Shown: positions 1 through 11,356, counted from the first letter of the stretch. The stretch is DNA of 64,000 nucleotides from Thiocystis violascens DSM 198 (GCF_000227745.2 NC_018012.1:248001-312000); one strand, 5' to 3'. The notes: generated by a model from the letters alone, not told the origin. Numbers and translations are program-made.

Positions 1-159
1 ACCAACGATCAGGAGGAACTCTTCACGCGGTTCGGCGATCATCTGCCCCGCGAGATCGAGATCGAGCGCGAACTTCAGCTCTCGCGGCTCTTCCATTCGC
101 CATCCATCTGGGATCTGTCGGTGGTTTCCGGTTCGCCTGAGACAGAAGCGCCGAAATGA
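1..159 (+). CDS. C-terminal end of an unidentified protein (5' truncated)
   Basis: An open frame runs from the first base of the window to TGA at 157-159 and encodes 52 residues. The tail is acidic and helical in character (REIEIERELQLSRLF) and ends in a Ser/Pro/Glu-rich stretch. I do not recognise the family, and the body of the protein lies outside the window. Codon composition resembles the neighbouring genes, so a real gene end is likely. The next gene converges on it from the minus strand. Confidence 0.45.
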   Translation, partial: TNDQEELFTRFGDHLPREIEIERELQLSRLFHSPSIWDLSVVSGSPETEAPK

Positions 160-249
160 CGCGAACGGCGTAAGTGGCATCCGGACATTCCGTGTCGCCT
201 GATGTGCAAAGCGACCTAGCGATGCGTGGGGGGACGCGGGACAAGCGGT

Positions 250-271
250 GGCCGATCCCGCAGGATCGGCC
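250..271. terminator. Stem-loop between convergent genes
   Basis: Perfect 9-bp inverted repeat GGCCGATCC / GGATCGGCC (250-258 and 263-271) with a 4-nt loop. It lies between the end of the partial plus-strand gene and the end of the minus-strand gene that stops at 285. There is no T-run on either side, so it is only a candidate transcription end or mRNA-stabilising hairpin. Confidence 0.4.
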
Positions 272-284
272 AGACAGCAGGCCG

Positions 285-554
285 TTAAGGCGTGCTTGGT
301 TTATCGACGGTCTTCGCCGGTTCGGTGGCGGCCTCTTTTTTCTTCGGTAACGCGCGGCAGTGGCTTGCGACCTGGACGTTGTCCTTGCGCGTGTAGCCGG
401 CCTGCCAGCGGCATTCCGCGTTCGTTTCGCAGGCGGTCTGCTCCATGCCCTTGCAGGCGGATGCCGCGTTGGCCGGTTGCCAGGCCAGGGGGGCGATGAG
501 TAAGGAAGAGAACAGCGTGATCCGTGCGGAGTCGAGCAAAATGGTTTTTTTCAT
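285..554 (-). CDS. Small exported cysteine-containing protein
   Basis: Encodes 89 residues. I chose the ATG at 554 because a GAGAGGAAA ribosome-binding site precedes it by a suitable spacing and it gives a classic signal peptide (MKKTILL..., hydrophobic core, cut after ANA-A near residue 30). The mature part has four cysteines in the pattern ACKG-x5-AC-x4-EC-RW and SHCRA, plus a Lys/Pro/Thr-rich tail. It is probably a small periplasmic protein with disulfides. Similar Cys-patterned small exported proteins of unknown function occur in proteobacteria. No enzymatic motif is visible. It lies 93 bp downstream of coaE on the same strand. Confidence 0.65.
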   Translation of the reverse strand: MKKTILLDSARITLFSSLLIAPLAWQPANAASACKGMEQTACETNAECRWQAGYTRKDNVQVASHCRALPKKKEAATEPAKTVDKPSTP

Positions 555-647
555 TGGTGTTTCCTCTCTAATAATCCCTGTGGATACCACGCGACGTTGA
601 TTCTGTCGCGTGTTTTGGACCATAAAACGGAAGCGCCAATAAAGCAA

Positions 648-1247
648 TTATTTTGATTTGGCGAGTTGGAGATAGCGGCGATGGAGATGCCTGACTTGGG
701 AGGACAGCGCGGTTGGGTCGCCGCGGTTGTCGAGGATGTCGTCGGCGCGGGCGTTGCGTTCCTGGCGGGGACACTGGCTGGCGACGATCCGCAGGATCTC
801 GTCCTCGGTAAGATTGCTGCGGCGTTTGACGCGCTCGATCTGAACGTGTTCGGGGACATCGACGACCAGGACACGGTCGGCGAGGGTGTGCTGGCCGGTC
901 TCGAACAGCAGTGGGATGACGAGCACCGCGTAAGGCGCGTCGAGTGTCGCGAGCCGTTCCAGCATCAGGTGCTTGATGGCCGGATGCAGGATGGACTCCA
1001 GTCGGGCACGCTCGGCGGGCGCGCGAAAGACCCGTTCGCGTAAGGCGGCGCGGTCGAGCGAACTGTCGGATCGCAGGATCGAATCTCCGAACACGGCCGC
1101 GATGCGTTCCAGCACCGGATGACCGGCGGCGGTCAGCTCGCGCGACAGGAGGTCGGTGTCGATGACGCCCGCGCCGAGCGCGCCGAGTTGATCGGCCACG
1201 GTGGATTTTCCGCTGCCGATGCCGCCGGTCAGTGCGACGGTGAACAT
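648..1247 (-). CDS. coaE: Dephospho-CoA kinase
   Basis: Catalyses the last step of coenzyme A synthesis, ATP-dependent phosphorylation of the 3'-OH of dephospho-CoA, in the cytoplasm. The protein starts MFTVALTGGIGSGKST, so the Walker A loop is at residues 8-16, followed by the family's DTD motif (VIDTDLLSREL) and the LLFET segment of the CoA-binding domain. With the start at 1247 the protein is 199 residues, the usual CoaE length; the upstream in-frame ATG at 1301 would add 18 atypical residues. It is the last gene of the pilB-pilC-pilD-coaE run, the arrangement known from many gammaproteobacteria. Confidence 0.92.
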   Translation of the reverse strand: MFTVALTGGIGSGKSTVADQLGALGAGVIDTDLLSRELTAAGHPVLERIAAVFGDSILRSDSSLDRAALRERVFRAPAERARLESILHPAIKHLMLERLATLDAPYAVLVIPLLFETGQHTLADRVLVVDVPEHVQIERVKRRSNLTEDEILRIVASQCPRQERNARADDILDNRGDPTALSSQVRHLHRRYLQLAKSK

Positions 1248-1333
1248 CGAAACCGCCTCCGGCACCTTCCGTCGCATTGGTGTATCGGCTCGGGGGCGCA
1301 TGAATCAATCAAGGTTGGAGCGGACATGTGCCG

Positions 1334-2236
1334 CTATCCAAGTCCGCTGATTCGCAGATACGCCTGATTGATCGCGTCTCCCCAGATCAGGCTGATCCAG
1401 CCCGCCGCGGCTAGAAAAGGGCCGAAGGGCATGGGTTTATCCCTGTGGTGGCGCCCGACGGCGATCAGGATCACGCCGAAGAGCGCGCCGGTCAGGGCGG
1501 AGAGCAGGATGACCTGCGGCAGGAACTGCCAGCCGAGCCAGGCACCAAAGAGCGCCAGCAGCTTGAAGTCGCCGTAGCCCATGCCCTCCTTGCCAGTGGC
1601 GAGCCGGAAGAGTTGAAAGACGCTCCACAGGCTCAGATACCCGGCCACCGCGCCCACGATGGCGGCCTGGCTGTCGGCGAAGAGTCCGAACAGGCTCAGG
1701 ATCAGGCCCAGCCAGACCAGGGGTAGGACGATGCTGTCGGGCAGAAGCTGAGTGTCGTAGTCGATGAGTGCCAGGGCGATCAGCGCCCAGGTCAACAGCA
1801 GGGCCGGCGGCGTTTGCCAGGTCAGGCCGAATTGCATCACGACGGCCAGCGTCAGCAGGGCCGTGAAGCCCTCAATGATGGGATAGCGCGGACTGATGCC
1901 GACGCCGCAGGACGAACAGCGCCCGCGCAGAAGCAGATAGCTCAGGATCGGGATGTTCTCATGGGCGCGAATGCGGTGCCCGCAGGCCGGGCAGGTGGAG
2001 GGCGGCGCGGACAGCGACAGCCGGGGCGTGGACGGTTCCGGCACAGTCGCGTTGGCAGCAGCGCGGTCTGCGGCAAGTTCGGCGCAGTCGCGCGCCCATT
2101 CCTCCTCCATCATCCTGGGCAGACGCAGGATCACGACGTTCAGGAAACTGCCGATAATCAGGCCGAACAGGATGGCCACGACGGCGAGCAGCGCGGGGTT
2201 CTGTTCGAGTAGTTCGATCCAGGCGAATGCGGACAT
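1334..2236 (-). CDS. pilD: Prepilin peptidase / N-methyltransferase PilD
   Basis: Inner-membrane aspartic protease that cleaves and N-methylates type IV pilins and type II secretion pseudopilins. The 300-residue product has an N-terminal membrane helix with the GSFLNVVILRLPRM signature, a zinc-binding cytoplasmic loop with two CxxC pairs (C82/C85 and C107/C110), about seven further membrane helices, and the catalytic aspartates D159 (in LIDYD) and D223 (in GMGYGDFK). It begins 5 bp after pilC ends, so the two genes are almost certainly co-transcribed. Confidence 0.95.
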   Translation of the reverse strand: MSAFAWIELLEQNPALLAVVAILFGLIIGSFLNVVILRLPRMMEEEWARDCAELAADRAAANATVPEPSTPRLSLSAPPSTCPACGHRIRAHENIPILSYLLLRGRCSSCGVGISPRYPIIEGFTALLTLAVVMQFGLTWQTPPALLLTWALIALALIDYDTQLLPDSIVLPLVWLGLILSLFGLFADSQAAIVGAVAGYLSLWSVFQLFRLATGKEGMGYGDFKLLALFGAWLGWQFLPQVILLSALTGALFGVILIAVGRHHRDKPMPFGPFLAAAGWISLIWGDAINQAYLRISGLG

Positions 2237-2241
2237 GGCGC

Positions 2242-3498
2242 TCAGACCACCGACGCGAGTTTGAAGATGGGCAGATACATGGCAACGACCAAACTGCCGA
2301 CCAGACCGCCGATGACGACCATGATCATGGGTTCGAGCAGGCTGCTCAGGCTGTCCACCGCGTTATCCACCTGTTCCTCGTAGAAATCGGCCACCTTGGC
2401 CAGCATCGAGTCGAGCGCGCCCGATTCCTCGCCGATGGCGGTCATCTGGATCACCATGTGGGGGAAGAGGTCGCGCTGACGCATGGCCAACTGCAGCGAT
2501 TGGCCGGTGGCGACCTCCTCGCGCATCTTCAGAACGGCATCCTGATAGACGATGTTGCCGGTCGCGCCCGAGACCGACTGGAGCGCCTCCACCAGCGGTA
2601 CGCCCGCGGCGAACATGGTGGAGAGGGTGCGCGCGAAACGGGCGATGGCGGCCTTGTTCAGGATGGTGCCGATGATTGGGATCTTCAGGACGATGCGATC
2701 GATCGCCTCGCGCATTCCCCGCGAGCGCTTGTAGGCATAGCCGAAGCTGTAGATGAAGCCGCCGATGCCCATGAAGAAGGCCCACCACCATTCCTTGAGG
2801 AGATCGGAGAGTCCGATGACCATCAGGGTGAATGCGGGCAAATCCGCGCCGAAACTGGAAAAGAGTTCCTTGAACTGCGGGATGACAAACAGCAGGATAA
2901 CCACGGTCACGATCACGGCCACCCCGATGACGGCGGTCGGGTAGAACATGGCCTTCTTGATCTTGCCCTTGATGGACTCTGTCTTTTCCTTATAGACCGC
3001 GATCTTGTCGAGCAGATTGTCGAGGATACCGGCCTGCTCGCCAGCGGCGACCAGGTTGCAAACCAGATCGTCGAAGTAGAGCGGATGCTTGCCCAGGGCC
3101 AGCGCCATCGCTGTGCCGCTCTCGATGTCCGCCTTGATGGACAGGATCAGATCCTGCATCGAGGGGTTTTCGTGGCCGCGTCCAACGATATCGAAGGCCT
3201 GCACCAAGGGGACGCCCGCGCCCATCATAGTGGCCAACTGGCGGGTGAAGATCGAAAGATCCGCGCTGGTGATCTTTTTCTTGCCGCCGCCCAGCAGCGG
3301 CTTGGGCTTCATCTTGACCTTGGTCGGGTTCACGCCCTGGCGGCGCAGATCGGCCCGCACCAGATTGATATTGGCCGCGCGAGTCTCGCCCTTGACCTTG
3401 GCTCCGCGCCGATCCATGCCCTCCCAGGCAAAGACACGGGCTTTTTCGGCCTCGGCCTTGGGTTTCGGTTTGACCTTGCTTGCGACTGCCAGTGCCAT
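2242..3498 (-). CDS. pilC: Type IV pilus inner-membrane platform protein PilC
   Basis: Integral membrane protein of the type IV pilus motor platform that couples the PilB/PilT ATPases to pilin insertion. The 418-residue product has a short Lys/Pro-rich start, an N-terminal segment (FAWEGMDRRGAKVKGE) typical of PilC, then two homologous T2SF domains (about residues 75-200 and 280-400) with membrane helices around 175-240 and at the C-terminus. Length matches the family (about 400-420). It lies between pilB and pilD in an operon. Confidence 0.95.
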   Translation of the reverse strand: MALAVASKVKPKPKAEAEKARVFAWEGMDRRGAKVKGETRAANINLVRADLRRQGVNPTKVKMKPKPLLGGGKKKITSADLSIFTRQLATMMGAGVPLVQAFDIVGRGHENPSMQDLILSIKADIESGTAMALALGKHPLYFDDLVCNLVAAGEQAGILDNLLDKIAVYKEKTESIKGKIKKAMFYPTAVIGVAVIVTVVILLFVIPQFKELFSSFGADLPAFTLMVIGLSDLLKEWWWAFFMGIGGFIYSFGYAYKRSRGMREAIDRIVLKIPIIGTILNKAAIARFARTLSTMFAAGVPLVEALQSVSGATGNIVYQDAVLKMREEVATGQSLQLAMRQRDLFPHMVIQMTAIGEESGALDSMLAKVADFYEEQVDNAVDSLSSLLEPMIMVVIGGLVGSLVVAMYLPIFKLASVV

Positions 3499-3518
3499 GG
3501 TGCTAACTCCGCGGTGAA

Positions 3519-5234
3519 TTAATCCTTGGTGACCCGATTGAGCTCTTCCAGGCCGATCAGTCCGGCCTTGACCTTGCGCAGACCGGACTGGCGCAGATCC
3601 GAAACCCCCTCGCGTTGTGCCTGATCGGCCAGTTGCATGGCGTCGCCGCCCTGTAGGATCAAGCGGGTGATGGCATCCGTCACCTTCATGACCTGAAAGA
3701 TCCCAACCCGTCCTTTATAACCTTTGTTGCATTTCTCGCAACCGACCGGGCCGTAAATGGTCAGTCCGGTGTCGATTTCTTCATTGGAGAACCCCTCTTC
3801 GCGCAGCGCCTCGCGCGGTAGATCGAGTTTCTTCCGACAATGGACGCAGAGCCGCCGGGCGAGCCGCTGGGCCATGATCAACAGCACCGAGGAGGCGATG
3901 TTGAAGGGCGGGATCCCCATGTTGGCCAGACGGGTCAGGGTTTGCGGCGCGTCGTTGGTATGCAGGGTGGAGAGCACCAGATGTCCGGTCTGTGCGGCCT
4001 TCACCGCGATCTCGGCGGTTTCCAGGTCGCGGATCTCGCCGACCATGAGGATATCCGGATCTTGGCGCAGAAAGGCGCGCAGGGCGGACGCGAAGGTGAG
4101 CCCGGTCTTGGGATTCAGGTTGACCTGATTGATGCCGGCCACCTGGATTTCGACCGGATCCTCGACGGTGGAGATGTTGATTTCGGGCTGATTCAAGAGA
4201 TTGAGCGCCGTATAGAGCGAGACCGTCTTGCCGGACCCGGTGGGGCCAGTCACCAGGATCATGCCATAGGGTTTCTTGATCGCGCCGAGAAATGCCTCAC
4301 GTTGTTCGGGTTCGAAGCCGAGCGCCTCGATGCCGACCTGCGCCGAGGAGGAATCCAGGATCCGCAGTACGACCTTTTCGCCATAGAGCGTCGGCAGCGT
4401 ATTGACACGGAAATCGATGTCGCGCGAACGGCTCAACTTCAGCCGGATGCGCCCATCCTGGGGCACGCGCCGTTCGGCGATGTTCATGCGCGACATGACC
4501 TTGAGACGCGCGGTCAGACGTCCGGCGGTATTTAGCGGAGGGCTGGCGACCTCGCGCAGCATGCCATCCTGCCGGAAGCGGATCCGGAAAAATTTCTCGA
4601 AGGGCTCGAAATGAATATCGGAGGCACCGGCCGTGATGGCGTCCACGAGGATTTTGTTGACATAACGCACGATGGGCGCGTCGTCGATGTTGGCTTCGGA
4701 TTCGTCGCGCTGCTCGTCATCCTCCGGCGCGATGTCGAGCTTTTCCAGATCCCCATCGACGAATTCGCTGATGGTCGTGGTGTCTTGCGCGGCGATCGCG
4801 GTTTCGATGGCTACGTTGAGCCGATCCTCTTCCACCAGGATCGCGCTGGTCGAGAGTCCAGTATTGAAACGGATTTCCTCCAGCGCCTGGTCGTTGGTGG
4901 GGTCGGAGAGCGCAAGGAAAAGACGGTTGCCCCGGCGCAGCAGCGGCAGTGCGCGATGCTTGCGGATCAGCCGTTCGTCGACCAGATTCAGGGGAAGACA
5001 GGCGAGGTCAAAGGCGCCGAGATCGAGCAGCGGGACGCCGAACTCATGCGAGGCAGCCACCGCGATGCGCCGGCTGTCCAGCAGCTTCTGTTCGATCAGA
5101 TGGCGCACGAAGGCGCGTCCCTGACGGGTCGATTCCTCATAGGCGGTCATCATCTGCTGTTCGGTCAGCAGATGATCCTTGACCAGTCGCCAGGCCAGTC
5201 CCGAGGGTTTGATCGTGGCTTGATCCTTTGACAT
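3519..5234 (-). CDS. pilB: Type IV pilus assembly ATPase PilB
   Basis: Hexameric cytoplasmic ATPase that powers pilus extension. The 571-residue protein has an N-terminal MshE/GspE-type domain (about 1-160), then the secretion ATPase core: Walker A GPTGSGKT at 330-337, an Asp box and Walker B (DPDILMVGEIRD), His box, and a four-Cys zinc site near residues 455-495 (LCVHC ... GCEKC). First gene of the pilB-pilC-pilD-coaE operon. The N-terminal domain in relatives can bind cyclic di-GMP; I did not verify those residues. Confidence 0.95.
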   Translation of the reverse strand: MSKDQATIKPSGLAWRLVKDHLLTEQQMMTAYEESTRQGRAFVRHLIEQKLLDSRRIAVAASHEFGVPLLDLGAFDLACLPLNLVDERLIRKHRALPLLRRGNRLFLALSDPTNDQALEEIRFNTGLSTSAILVEEDRLNVAIETAIAAQDTTTISEFVDGDLEKLDIAPEDDEQRDESEANIDDAPIVRYVNKILVDAITAGASDIHFEPFEKFFRIRFRQDGMLREVASPPLNTAGRLTARLKVMSRMNIAERRVPQDGRIRLKLSRSRDIDFRVNTLPTLYGEKVVLRILDSSSAQVGIEALGFEPEQREAFLGAIKKPYGMILVTGPTGSGKTVSLYTALNLLNQPEINISTVEDPVEIQVAGINQVNLNPKTGLTFASALRAFLRQDPDILMVGEIRDLETAEIAVKAAQTGHLVLSTLHTNDAPQTLTRLANMGIPPFNIASSVLLIMAQRLARRLCVHCRKKLDLPREALREEGFSNEEIDTGLTIYGPVGCEKCNKGYKGRVGIFQVMKVTDAITRLILQGGDAMQLADQAQREGVSDLRQSGLRKVKAGLIGLEELNRVTKD

Positions 5235-5247
5235 GGGGCGGTTCCGT

Positions 5248-6081
5248 TTACCGATTCACCGTGAACGCGAGTCTGACGTTATTCGCGACCAGTCCATTGT
5301 CTTTCTGGTCGCTCTCGTTGACATAGAATTCGAGCACGGTCTCCCGATTCGCGAGCAGGTCTTCATTGACATCCTCGGCAAGCTCGTTGGCATGACAGAA
5401 GACGCTGGCATAAGGCGAATCCGATTCGCGCGGGTCCGTGATCCAGAGATTCGGCGAAATGACCGTCATGATGCGCAGAAACCCATAGCCCTTGTCGGCG
5501 AACCATTTGGTACAGACCCCACGCACGCAGGATCCCGGCTTGCCCCATTCGTTGCGGGGTTCGTAGGAGACGGGGAGCAGGTCGGGGATCAGGAAACCGG
5601 AGTAATAGGCATCCACCTGCTGCTGGAGCTGGCGCGAGACGTTCTTGAAGCCCATCAACTCGACCCGGCAGCCGGTATTCTGAAGCGCCTCGACGACCTG
5701 CAGAAAGTCGCCGTCGCCTGTCACCAGCAGCACCTGATCAAGTTTTTGCGCCTGCAGCATGGCATCCACGGCCATATCCAGATCGGCGTTCGCCTTGGTG
5801 GTGACATTGCCGGCCTCGTCGGTATAGCGACGCACCAGCTTGACGGTGATCTTCCAGCCGAAATCGCGGACCATCTGCTGGTAGGTCTGCGCCTTCTTGC
5901 GATAGTCGATATCCTCGCGCGCGCGCTCGGCATCGAAGGCCATATAGGTGTTCAGTCGCTGCAGAATGCCGCCCTCACGGGCCGCGAAGCGGCGCAGCAC
6001 GTCATAACGCATCTGATAGCCGCCGTTGTAACGAACGTTTTCGGCGTCGACGAACACCCCAACTCGAAAATGAGAACTCAA
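5248..6081 (-). CDS. NYN-domain (LabA/DUF88) protein fused to a cold-shock-like domain
   Basis: Predicted RNA-acting protein of 277 residues. The start is probably TTG at 6081: GAGG lies 5 nt upstream, and homology to the NYN fold begins at once (VGVFVDAEN, acidic residue D12). Using the upstream ATG at 6213 would add a 44-residue Arg-rich extension that looks non-coding. The NYN (PIN-like nuclease) domain spans about 1-150 with the conserved acidic GDGDF loop near 117. A C-terminal OB-fold segment (about 175-277: GVCTKWFADKGYGF, FCHANEL) resembles a cold-shock/CSD domain. Cellular role unknown. It ends 13 bp before pilB starts. Confidence 0.8.
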   Translation of the reverse strand: MSSHFRVGVFVDAENVRYNGGYQMRYDVLRRFAAREGGILQRLNTYMAFDAERAREDIDYRKKAQTYQQMVRDFGWKITVKLVRRYTDEAGNVTTKANADLDMAVDAMLQAQKLDQVLLVTGDGDFLQVVEALQNTGCRVELMGFKNVSRQLQQQVDAYYSGFLIPDLLPVSYEPRNEWGKPGSCVRGVCTKWFADKGYGFLRIMTVISPNLWITDPRESDSPYASVFCHANELAEDVNEDLLANRETVLEFYVNESDQKDNGLVANNVRLAFTVNR

Positions 6082-6295
6082 ACTAAACCTCGGTGATCTA
6101 AAAAAAGAGGAAGACCCCCGGCGCGCGTTGTACGCATACCGGGTGCGGTCGCGAACTCCTGTGCGGCATCCGTGCTTCCTGATGTTTGCATGAAGACAAA
6201 AAACGACCCTCAATCGATACCGGCGAGGAAATCGTGCGCCGGCGTTGGCGCTCCTTACTCAGTGATATGGATTCGATGGCGATTGCACTCAAGAC

Positions 6296-6333
6296 AGCGA
6301 TGCGCTCTCCGAGTTTTCGGGGAGCGCATCGCT
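6296..6333 (-). terminator. Strong stem-loop downstream of acs
   Basis: A long inverted repeat, AGCGATGCGCTC (6296-6307) pairing with GAGCGCATCGCT (6322-6333), extends inward with a few more pairs and closes on a GTTTT-type loop. It starts 15 bp beyond the acs stop codon. No U-run follows, so it may be a factor-dependent terminator or a 3'-end stabiliser. Confidence 0.5.
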
Positions 6334-6348
6334 GACGCATGGACGGTC

Positions 6349-8295
<1,947 letters not shown>

Positions 8296-8559
8296 AGGTG
8301 TCGTCTCCTCGGTTCTGGGTTGCGTGTTGATCGGGGTCAGTGGATACCATACCAGGCATCCTCGAAGCCGATGACCGGCGAGTACCGTTGCGCTTAACTC
8401 TTGCTGACGAAGCTTGCTCTTTGCCTAAGAAGTGCCATCCTGGCCTGTCCCGTCAGGTCTGGAAATCCTGACGACGCGGGACGTTTGCCCACAAGCAGGC
8501 GCCGCTGTACTCGCGTTGGCCGACAATACTAAACTGTCGCACTATCAGTATCTAGGAGT

Positions 8560-9237
8560 TCAACACAGGAAATCGGCGAGCGGCAGGCCCCGACCATCGT
8601 CCCGATAGGCTGCCTGGGCCAGAAACAGCTCGGCGGCGGCCAGCGCGTCGCTCAAGGCGTTGTGGGCGCCGTAGCGGGGAAGATTGTAGCGATTGCCGAG
8701 CGCATGCAGACGGAGATCGGAGACCTTGAAGGGGATCTGCCGCCGCTCGAAGGTGCGCAGGGCCAGCGCCTGGGTGTCGACGATCCGCATCGGCAGCCCT
8801 TGCCCCCAAGCGTGTTTGCAGGCATTGGAGATAAAGCTCTGCTCGATGCTGGCATGATGGGCGATCATGATCCTGCCCGCCAGCGCCGGCAGCAGTTCCG
8901 CGATCGCGTCGACGAGTTCGCAGCCATCGGCCGACTGGTCGTCGGTGATCTGATGGATGACCGCGCTCGCCTCCGGAATGGAACGGTCGATGCGCACCAC
9001 CTGGTGCCGGGCGGTGGACAGGTCGATCCGGACCCCGCGCACGACGACATAGCCGACGCTCAGGATCAGGTCGCGGCGACTGTCGAGTCCGGTCGTCTCC
9101 AGATCGATGGCCAGATATTCCAGTTCGCGATAATCCGTTCGCGGATGCGCGAAGGGCTGTTGCAGATAGTCGCGCAAGGGGCCTGGCGGCGCGCGGCGCA
9201 GGCGCCAGCGGCGCTGCCAGTCGAGCAATGAAAGCAT
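8560..9237 (-). CDS. DnaQ-like 3'-5' exonuclease (DEDDh family)
   Basis: The 225-residue protein has the three exonuclease motifs: Exo I (AIDLETTGLD, D45 and E47), Exo II in the HHASIEQSFI segment, where the usual Asp is replaced by Glu, and Exo III (HNALSDALAAAEL). It resembles the DNA polymerase III epsilon subunit but is a stand-alone paralogue of the type that repeatedly sits next to DUF294/CBS genes and acetate permeases. Substrate unknown. It starts 21 bp after the DUF294 gene ends and is probably co-transcribed with it. Confidence 0.85.
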   Translation of the reverse strand: MLSLLDWQRRWRLRRAPPGPLRDYLQQPFAHPRTDYRELEYLAIDLETTGLDSRRDLILSVGYVVVRGVRIDLSTARHQVVRIDRSIPEASAVIHQITDDQSADGCELVDAIAELLPALAGRIMIAHHASIEQSFISNACKHAWGQGLPMRIVDTQALALRTFERRQIPFKVSDLRLHALGNRYNLPRYGAHNALSDALAAAELFLAQAAYRDDGRGLPLADFLC

Positions 9238-9258
9238 GTCGGATTCCCGCGGCGGCGT

Positions 9259-11124
9259 TCAGGCGAAGCGGCCGGCCTGATGACGCTGCCCCAGCGATTC
9301 CTGCATGGTGTTGATCAACAGAAACGCCTCCTTGAGGTGCCCCCGTTCCAGCGGCGACAGATCGTCCGGCGACACGAAATTGTCGGCCTTCTGCCCGTTG
9401 CGCAGTTGACGCGCCTGATGGCGCATGCGCAGGGTGCCGATGAATTCGAGCGCATCGATCAGGTTCGCCGACCCATCCTTGCTCAGCGCGCCGCACTCGG
9501 CGGCGGCCTGCAGGCGCTCGATGGTATTGATCTCGGGAATGCCGGCGGACAGCGCATAAACCCGCGCCAGATCGATGATGGGGACCGTGCCGCGGTGTTT
9601 GATGTCGAAGGTATGATTATGGTCGCCGCCATGGATCAGCACGATATTGCGGAAAAAGCCCAACGGCGGACGGTTTTTCACCGCGTTCGCGGTGAGATAA
9701 GCGATAAAGATCCGGTTTGACCTGGTCTTTTCCAGCATGCGCTCCTGCAATTCGGCATAGAGATTTTCCGGATCGTGTAGCGGGCGCAGATCGAAAAAGA
9801 CGCTGGAGAGCATCAGAGCCATGGGCTCCGGCTTGACGATCCAGTTCGCGAAATATTTGTGCCAGATGCGCAGCGGCTGACGCCATTTGGGATTGGACGC
9901 CATCACGTCGCCGGGGCAATAGATGAAACCGCAGGCGTCGAGGCCATCGTTGACGAACTTGGCGAGCGCAGCGAAATAAACATCGTCCTCGGGCCGCGCA
10001 TGGTCCGCGATCAGCAGCGCATTATCCTGATCCGAATGGGATGATTGCTCGCGCCGTGCCTGCGAGCCGCCCACCAGCCAGGCGTAGGGCACGGGCGGCG
10101 CGCCGAGTTCGGCCTCCGCCAGCTCGATCAGACGTAGCGTGATGGCGTCCGTGATCGCGCTCACCGCCTGTCCGACCTGGTTGGCGGTGGCACCCCCGGT
10201 GATCAGATGAACCTGCAATTCCGCGATCCTGGCGCCGATCCGCGCCAGCACCTCGACCGATTTGGCGCGGTGAATGTCCGCGACCAGATAGACCGAATTG
10301 CTGCTCTGGAAGCGCGTCAGATCGGTGGATGACAGCAGCCCCGCCACGCGCCCCTCGTCGAGCACCGGCAGATGGTGGACGTTCAGTCGGGTCATGGCGA
10401 TGAGCGCCTGGAAACCCAGGGTGTCCATGTCCACGGTTTTGAGCTTCTCGGTCATGATCTCGCGCACCGGCCGATCCGTCGGCAGACCGGCGGCGATACA
10501 GCGCCCGCGCAGATCGCGGTCGGTGATCATGCCGGCCAGACGCTCGCCGTCCATGACGATCAGCGAGGAGACCTGATGCTCGGACATGATCCGGGCCGCC
10601 TCGCGGATACTGGTGTCGGGCGCGGTGACGATCGGGGCGCGATTGACCATGTCCCGCACCCGCACGGTCATCAGTCCGGTGCCGGTAGCAGGCGCATCGA
10701 CCATGACATCCAGCGCCTTGCGCAGACGGTTCGAGACCGATTGCTCGAAGTGTTCGGCAAAGGCGGGATGATCGTGGCAGAGTTGCGCCAGATCCGTGCA
10801 GGGTAGCGCATAGACCAGGGTATCCTCGGCGGTACTCCCTTGGTCGTTGGGATTCTGGGAGGACTGACGGCATTGCATGTCGCACAGATCGCCCTCGGCC
10901 AGCTTACCGACCAGCTCGCCCTGGGGATCGCGCAGTTCCACCGCACCCTTGCGCAGAATATAGAGATAGGGCTGATCGGCGTCCTCGGGCGGAAACGGCG
11001 AGCCGCGACGGAAATAACGGACCGACAGCCGTTTTGGCAGGCGTGCGAGCGTCTCCTCCGGGAGCTGATCAAAAGGAGGATGGTTGGCTAGAAACTCCTG
11101 GATCTCGATCAGTTCGATGTCCAT
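9259..11124 (-). CDS. cNMP-binding / tandem CBS / DUF294 nucleotidyltransferase-like signalling protein
   Basis: Cytoplasmic 621-residue protein with a cyclic-nucleotide-binding-type domain (about 15-130), two CBS domains (about 160-285), a nucleotidyltransferase-like DUF294 domain with the GGS-x9-DQDNALL pattern (about 345-370), and the DUF294 C-terminal substrate-binding-like domain. I chose the ATG at 11124 (MDIELIEIQEF), where homology begins; upstream in-frame ATGs exist at 11139 and 11238. The domain set resembles GlnD-like sensors. Its place between an acetate symporter and acs suggests control of acetate uptake or use, which is inference. Confidence 0.85.
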   Translation of the reverse strand: MDIELIEIQEFLANHPPFDQLPEETLARLPKRLSVRYFRRGSPFPPEDADQPYLYILRKGAVELRDPQGELVGKLAEGDLCDMQCRQSSQNPNDQGSTAEDTLVYALPCTDLAQLCHDHPAFAEHFEQSVSNRLRKALDVMVDAPATGTGLMTVRVRDMVNRAPIVTAPDTSIREAARIMSEHQVSSLIVMDGERLAGMITDRDLRGRCIAAGLPTDRPVREIMTEKLKTVDMDTLGFQALIAMTRLNVHHLPVLDEGRVAGLLSSTDLTRFQSSNSVYLVADIHRAKSVEVLARIGARIAELQVHLITGGATANQVGQAVSAITDAITLRLIELAEAELGAPPVPYAWLVGGSQARREQSSHSDQDNALLIADHARPEDDVYFAALAKFVNDGLDACGFIYCPGDVMASNPKWRQPLRIWHKYFANWIVKPEPMALMLSSVFFDLRPLHDPENLYAELQERMLEKTRSNRIFIAYLTANAVKNRPPLGFFRNIVLIHGGDHNHTFDIKHRGTVPIIDLARVYALSAGIPEINTIERLQAAAECGALSKDGSANLIDALEFIGTLRMRHQARQLRNGQKADNFVSPDDLSPLERGHLKEAFLLINTMQESLGQRHQAGRFA

Positions 11125-11256
11125 CGCGCGATACCCCATGGATTCGTTTGGATAGCGACTGAATCCCGGCGCGGCGAGCGGCTTCGGGATGGGTCGTTCA
11201 GGCGATCTTATCCGAAAGTCGCGCGGCGTATGTGGCAAGTCTTCCTGTCAGGCAAT

Positions 11257-11280
11257 GAAAAGCCCCGCCGGGGCGGGGCT
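11257..11280 (-). terminator. Rho-independent terminator of the acetate symporter genes
   Basis: On the minus strand, AGCCCCGCC and GGCGGGGCT form a perfect GC-rich 9-bp stem with a minimal loop, followed by TTTT (11260-11257). It lies about 75 bp after the symporter stop codon and upstream of the DUF294 gene, so the symporter pair and the DUF294-exonuclease genes may be separate transcripts. Confidence 0.75.
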
Positions 11281-11356
11281 GCTGTCAATCGCTGTCGAAC
11301 CGCAAAGTGCGCGAATGTTCGTCGCGCCTTTGCGGTTGCTATGGCCGGATTGTGGA

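Noticed and set aside
2227..3522. Long plus-strand open frame opposite pilC
   Set aside because: Antisense shadow; composition is unnatural (HDH/GHD-rich) and pilC on the other strand is unmistakable.
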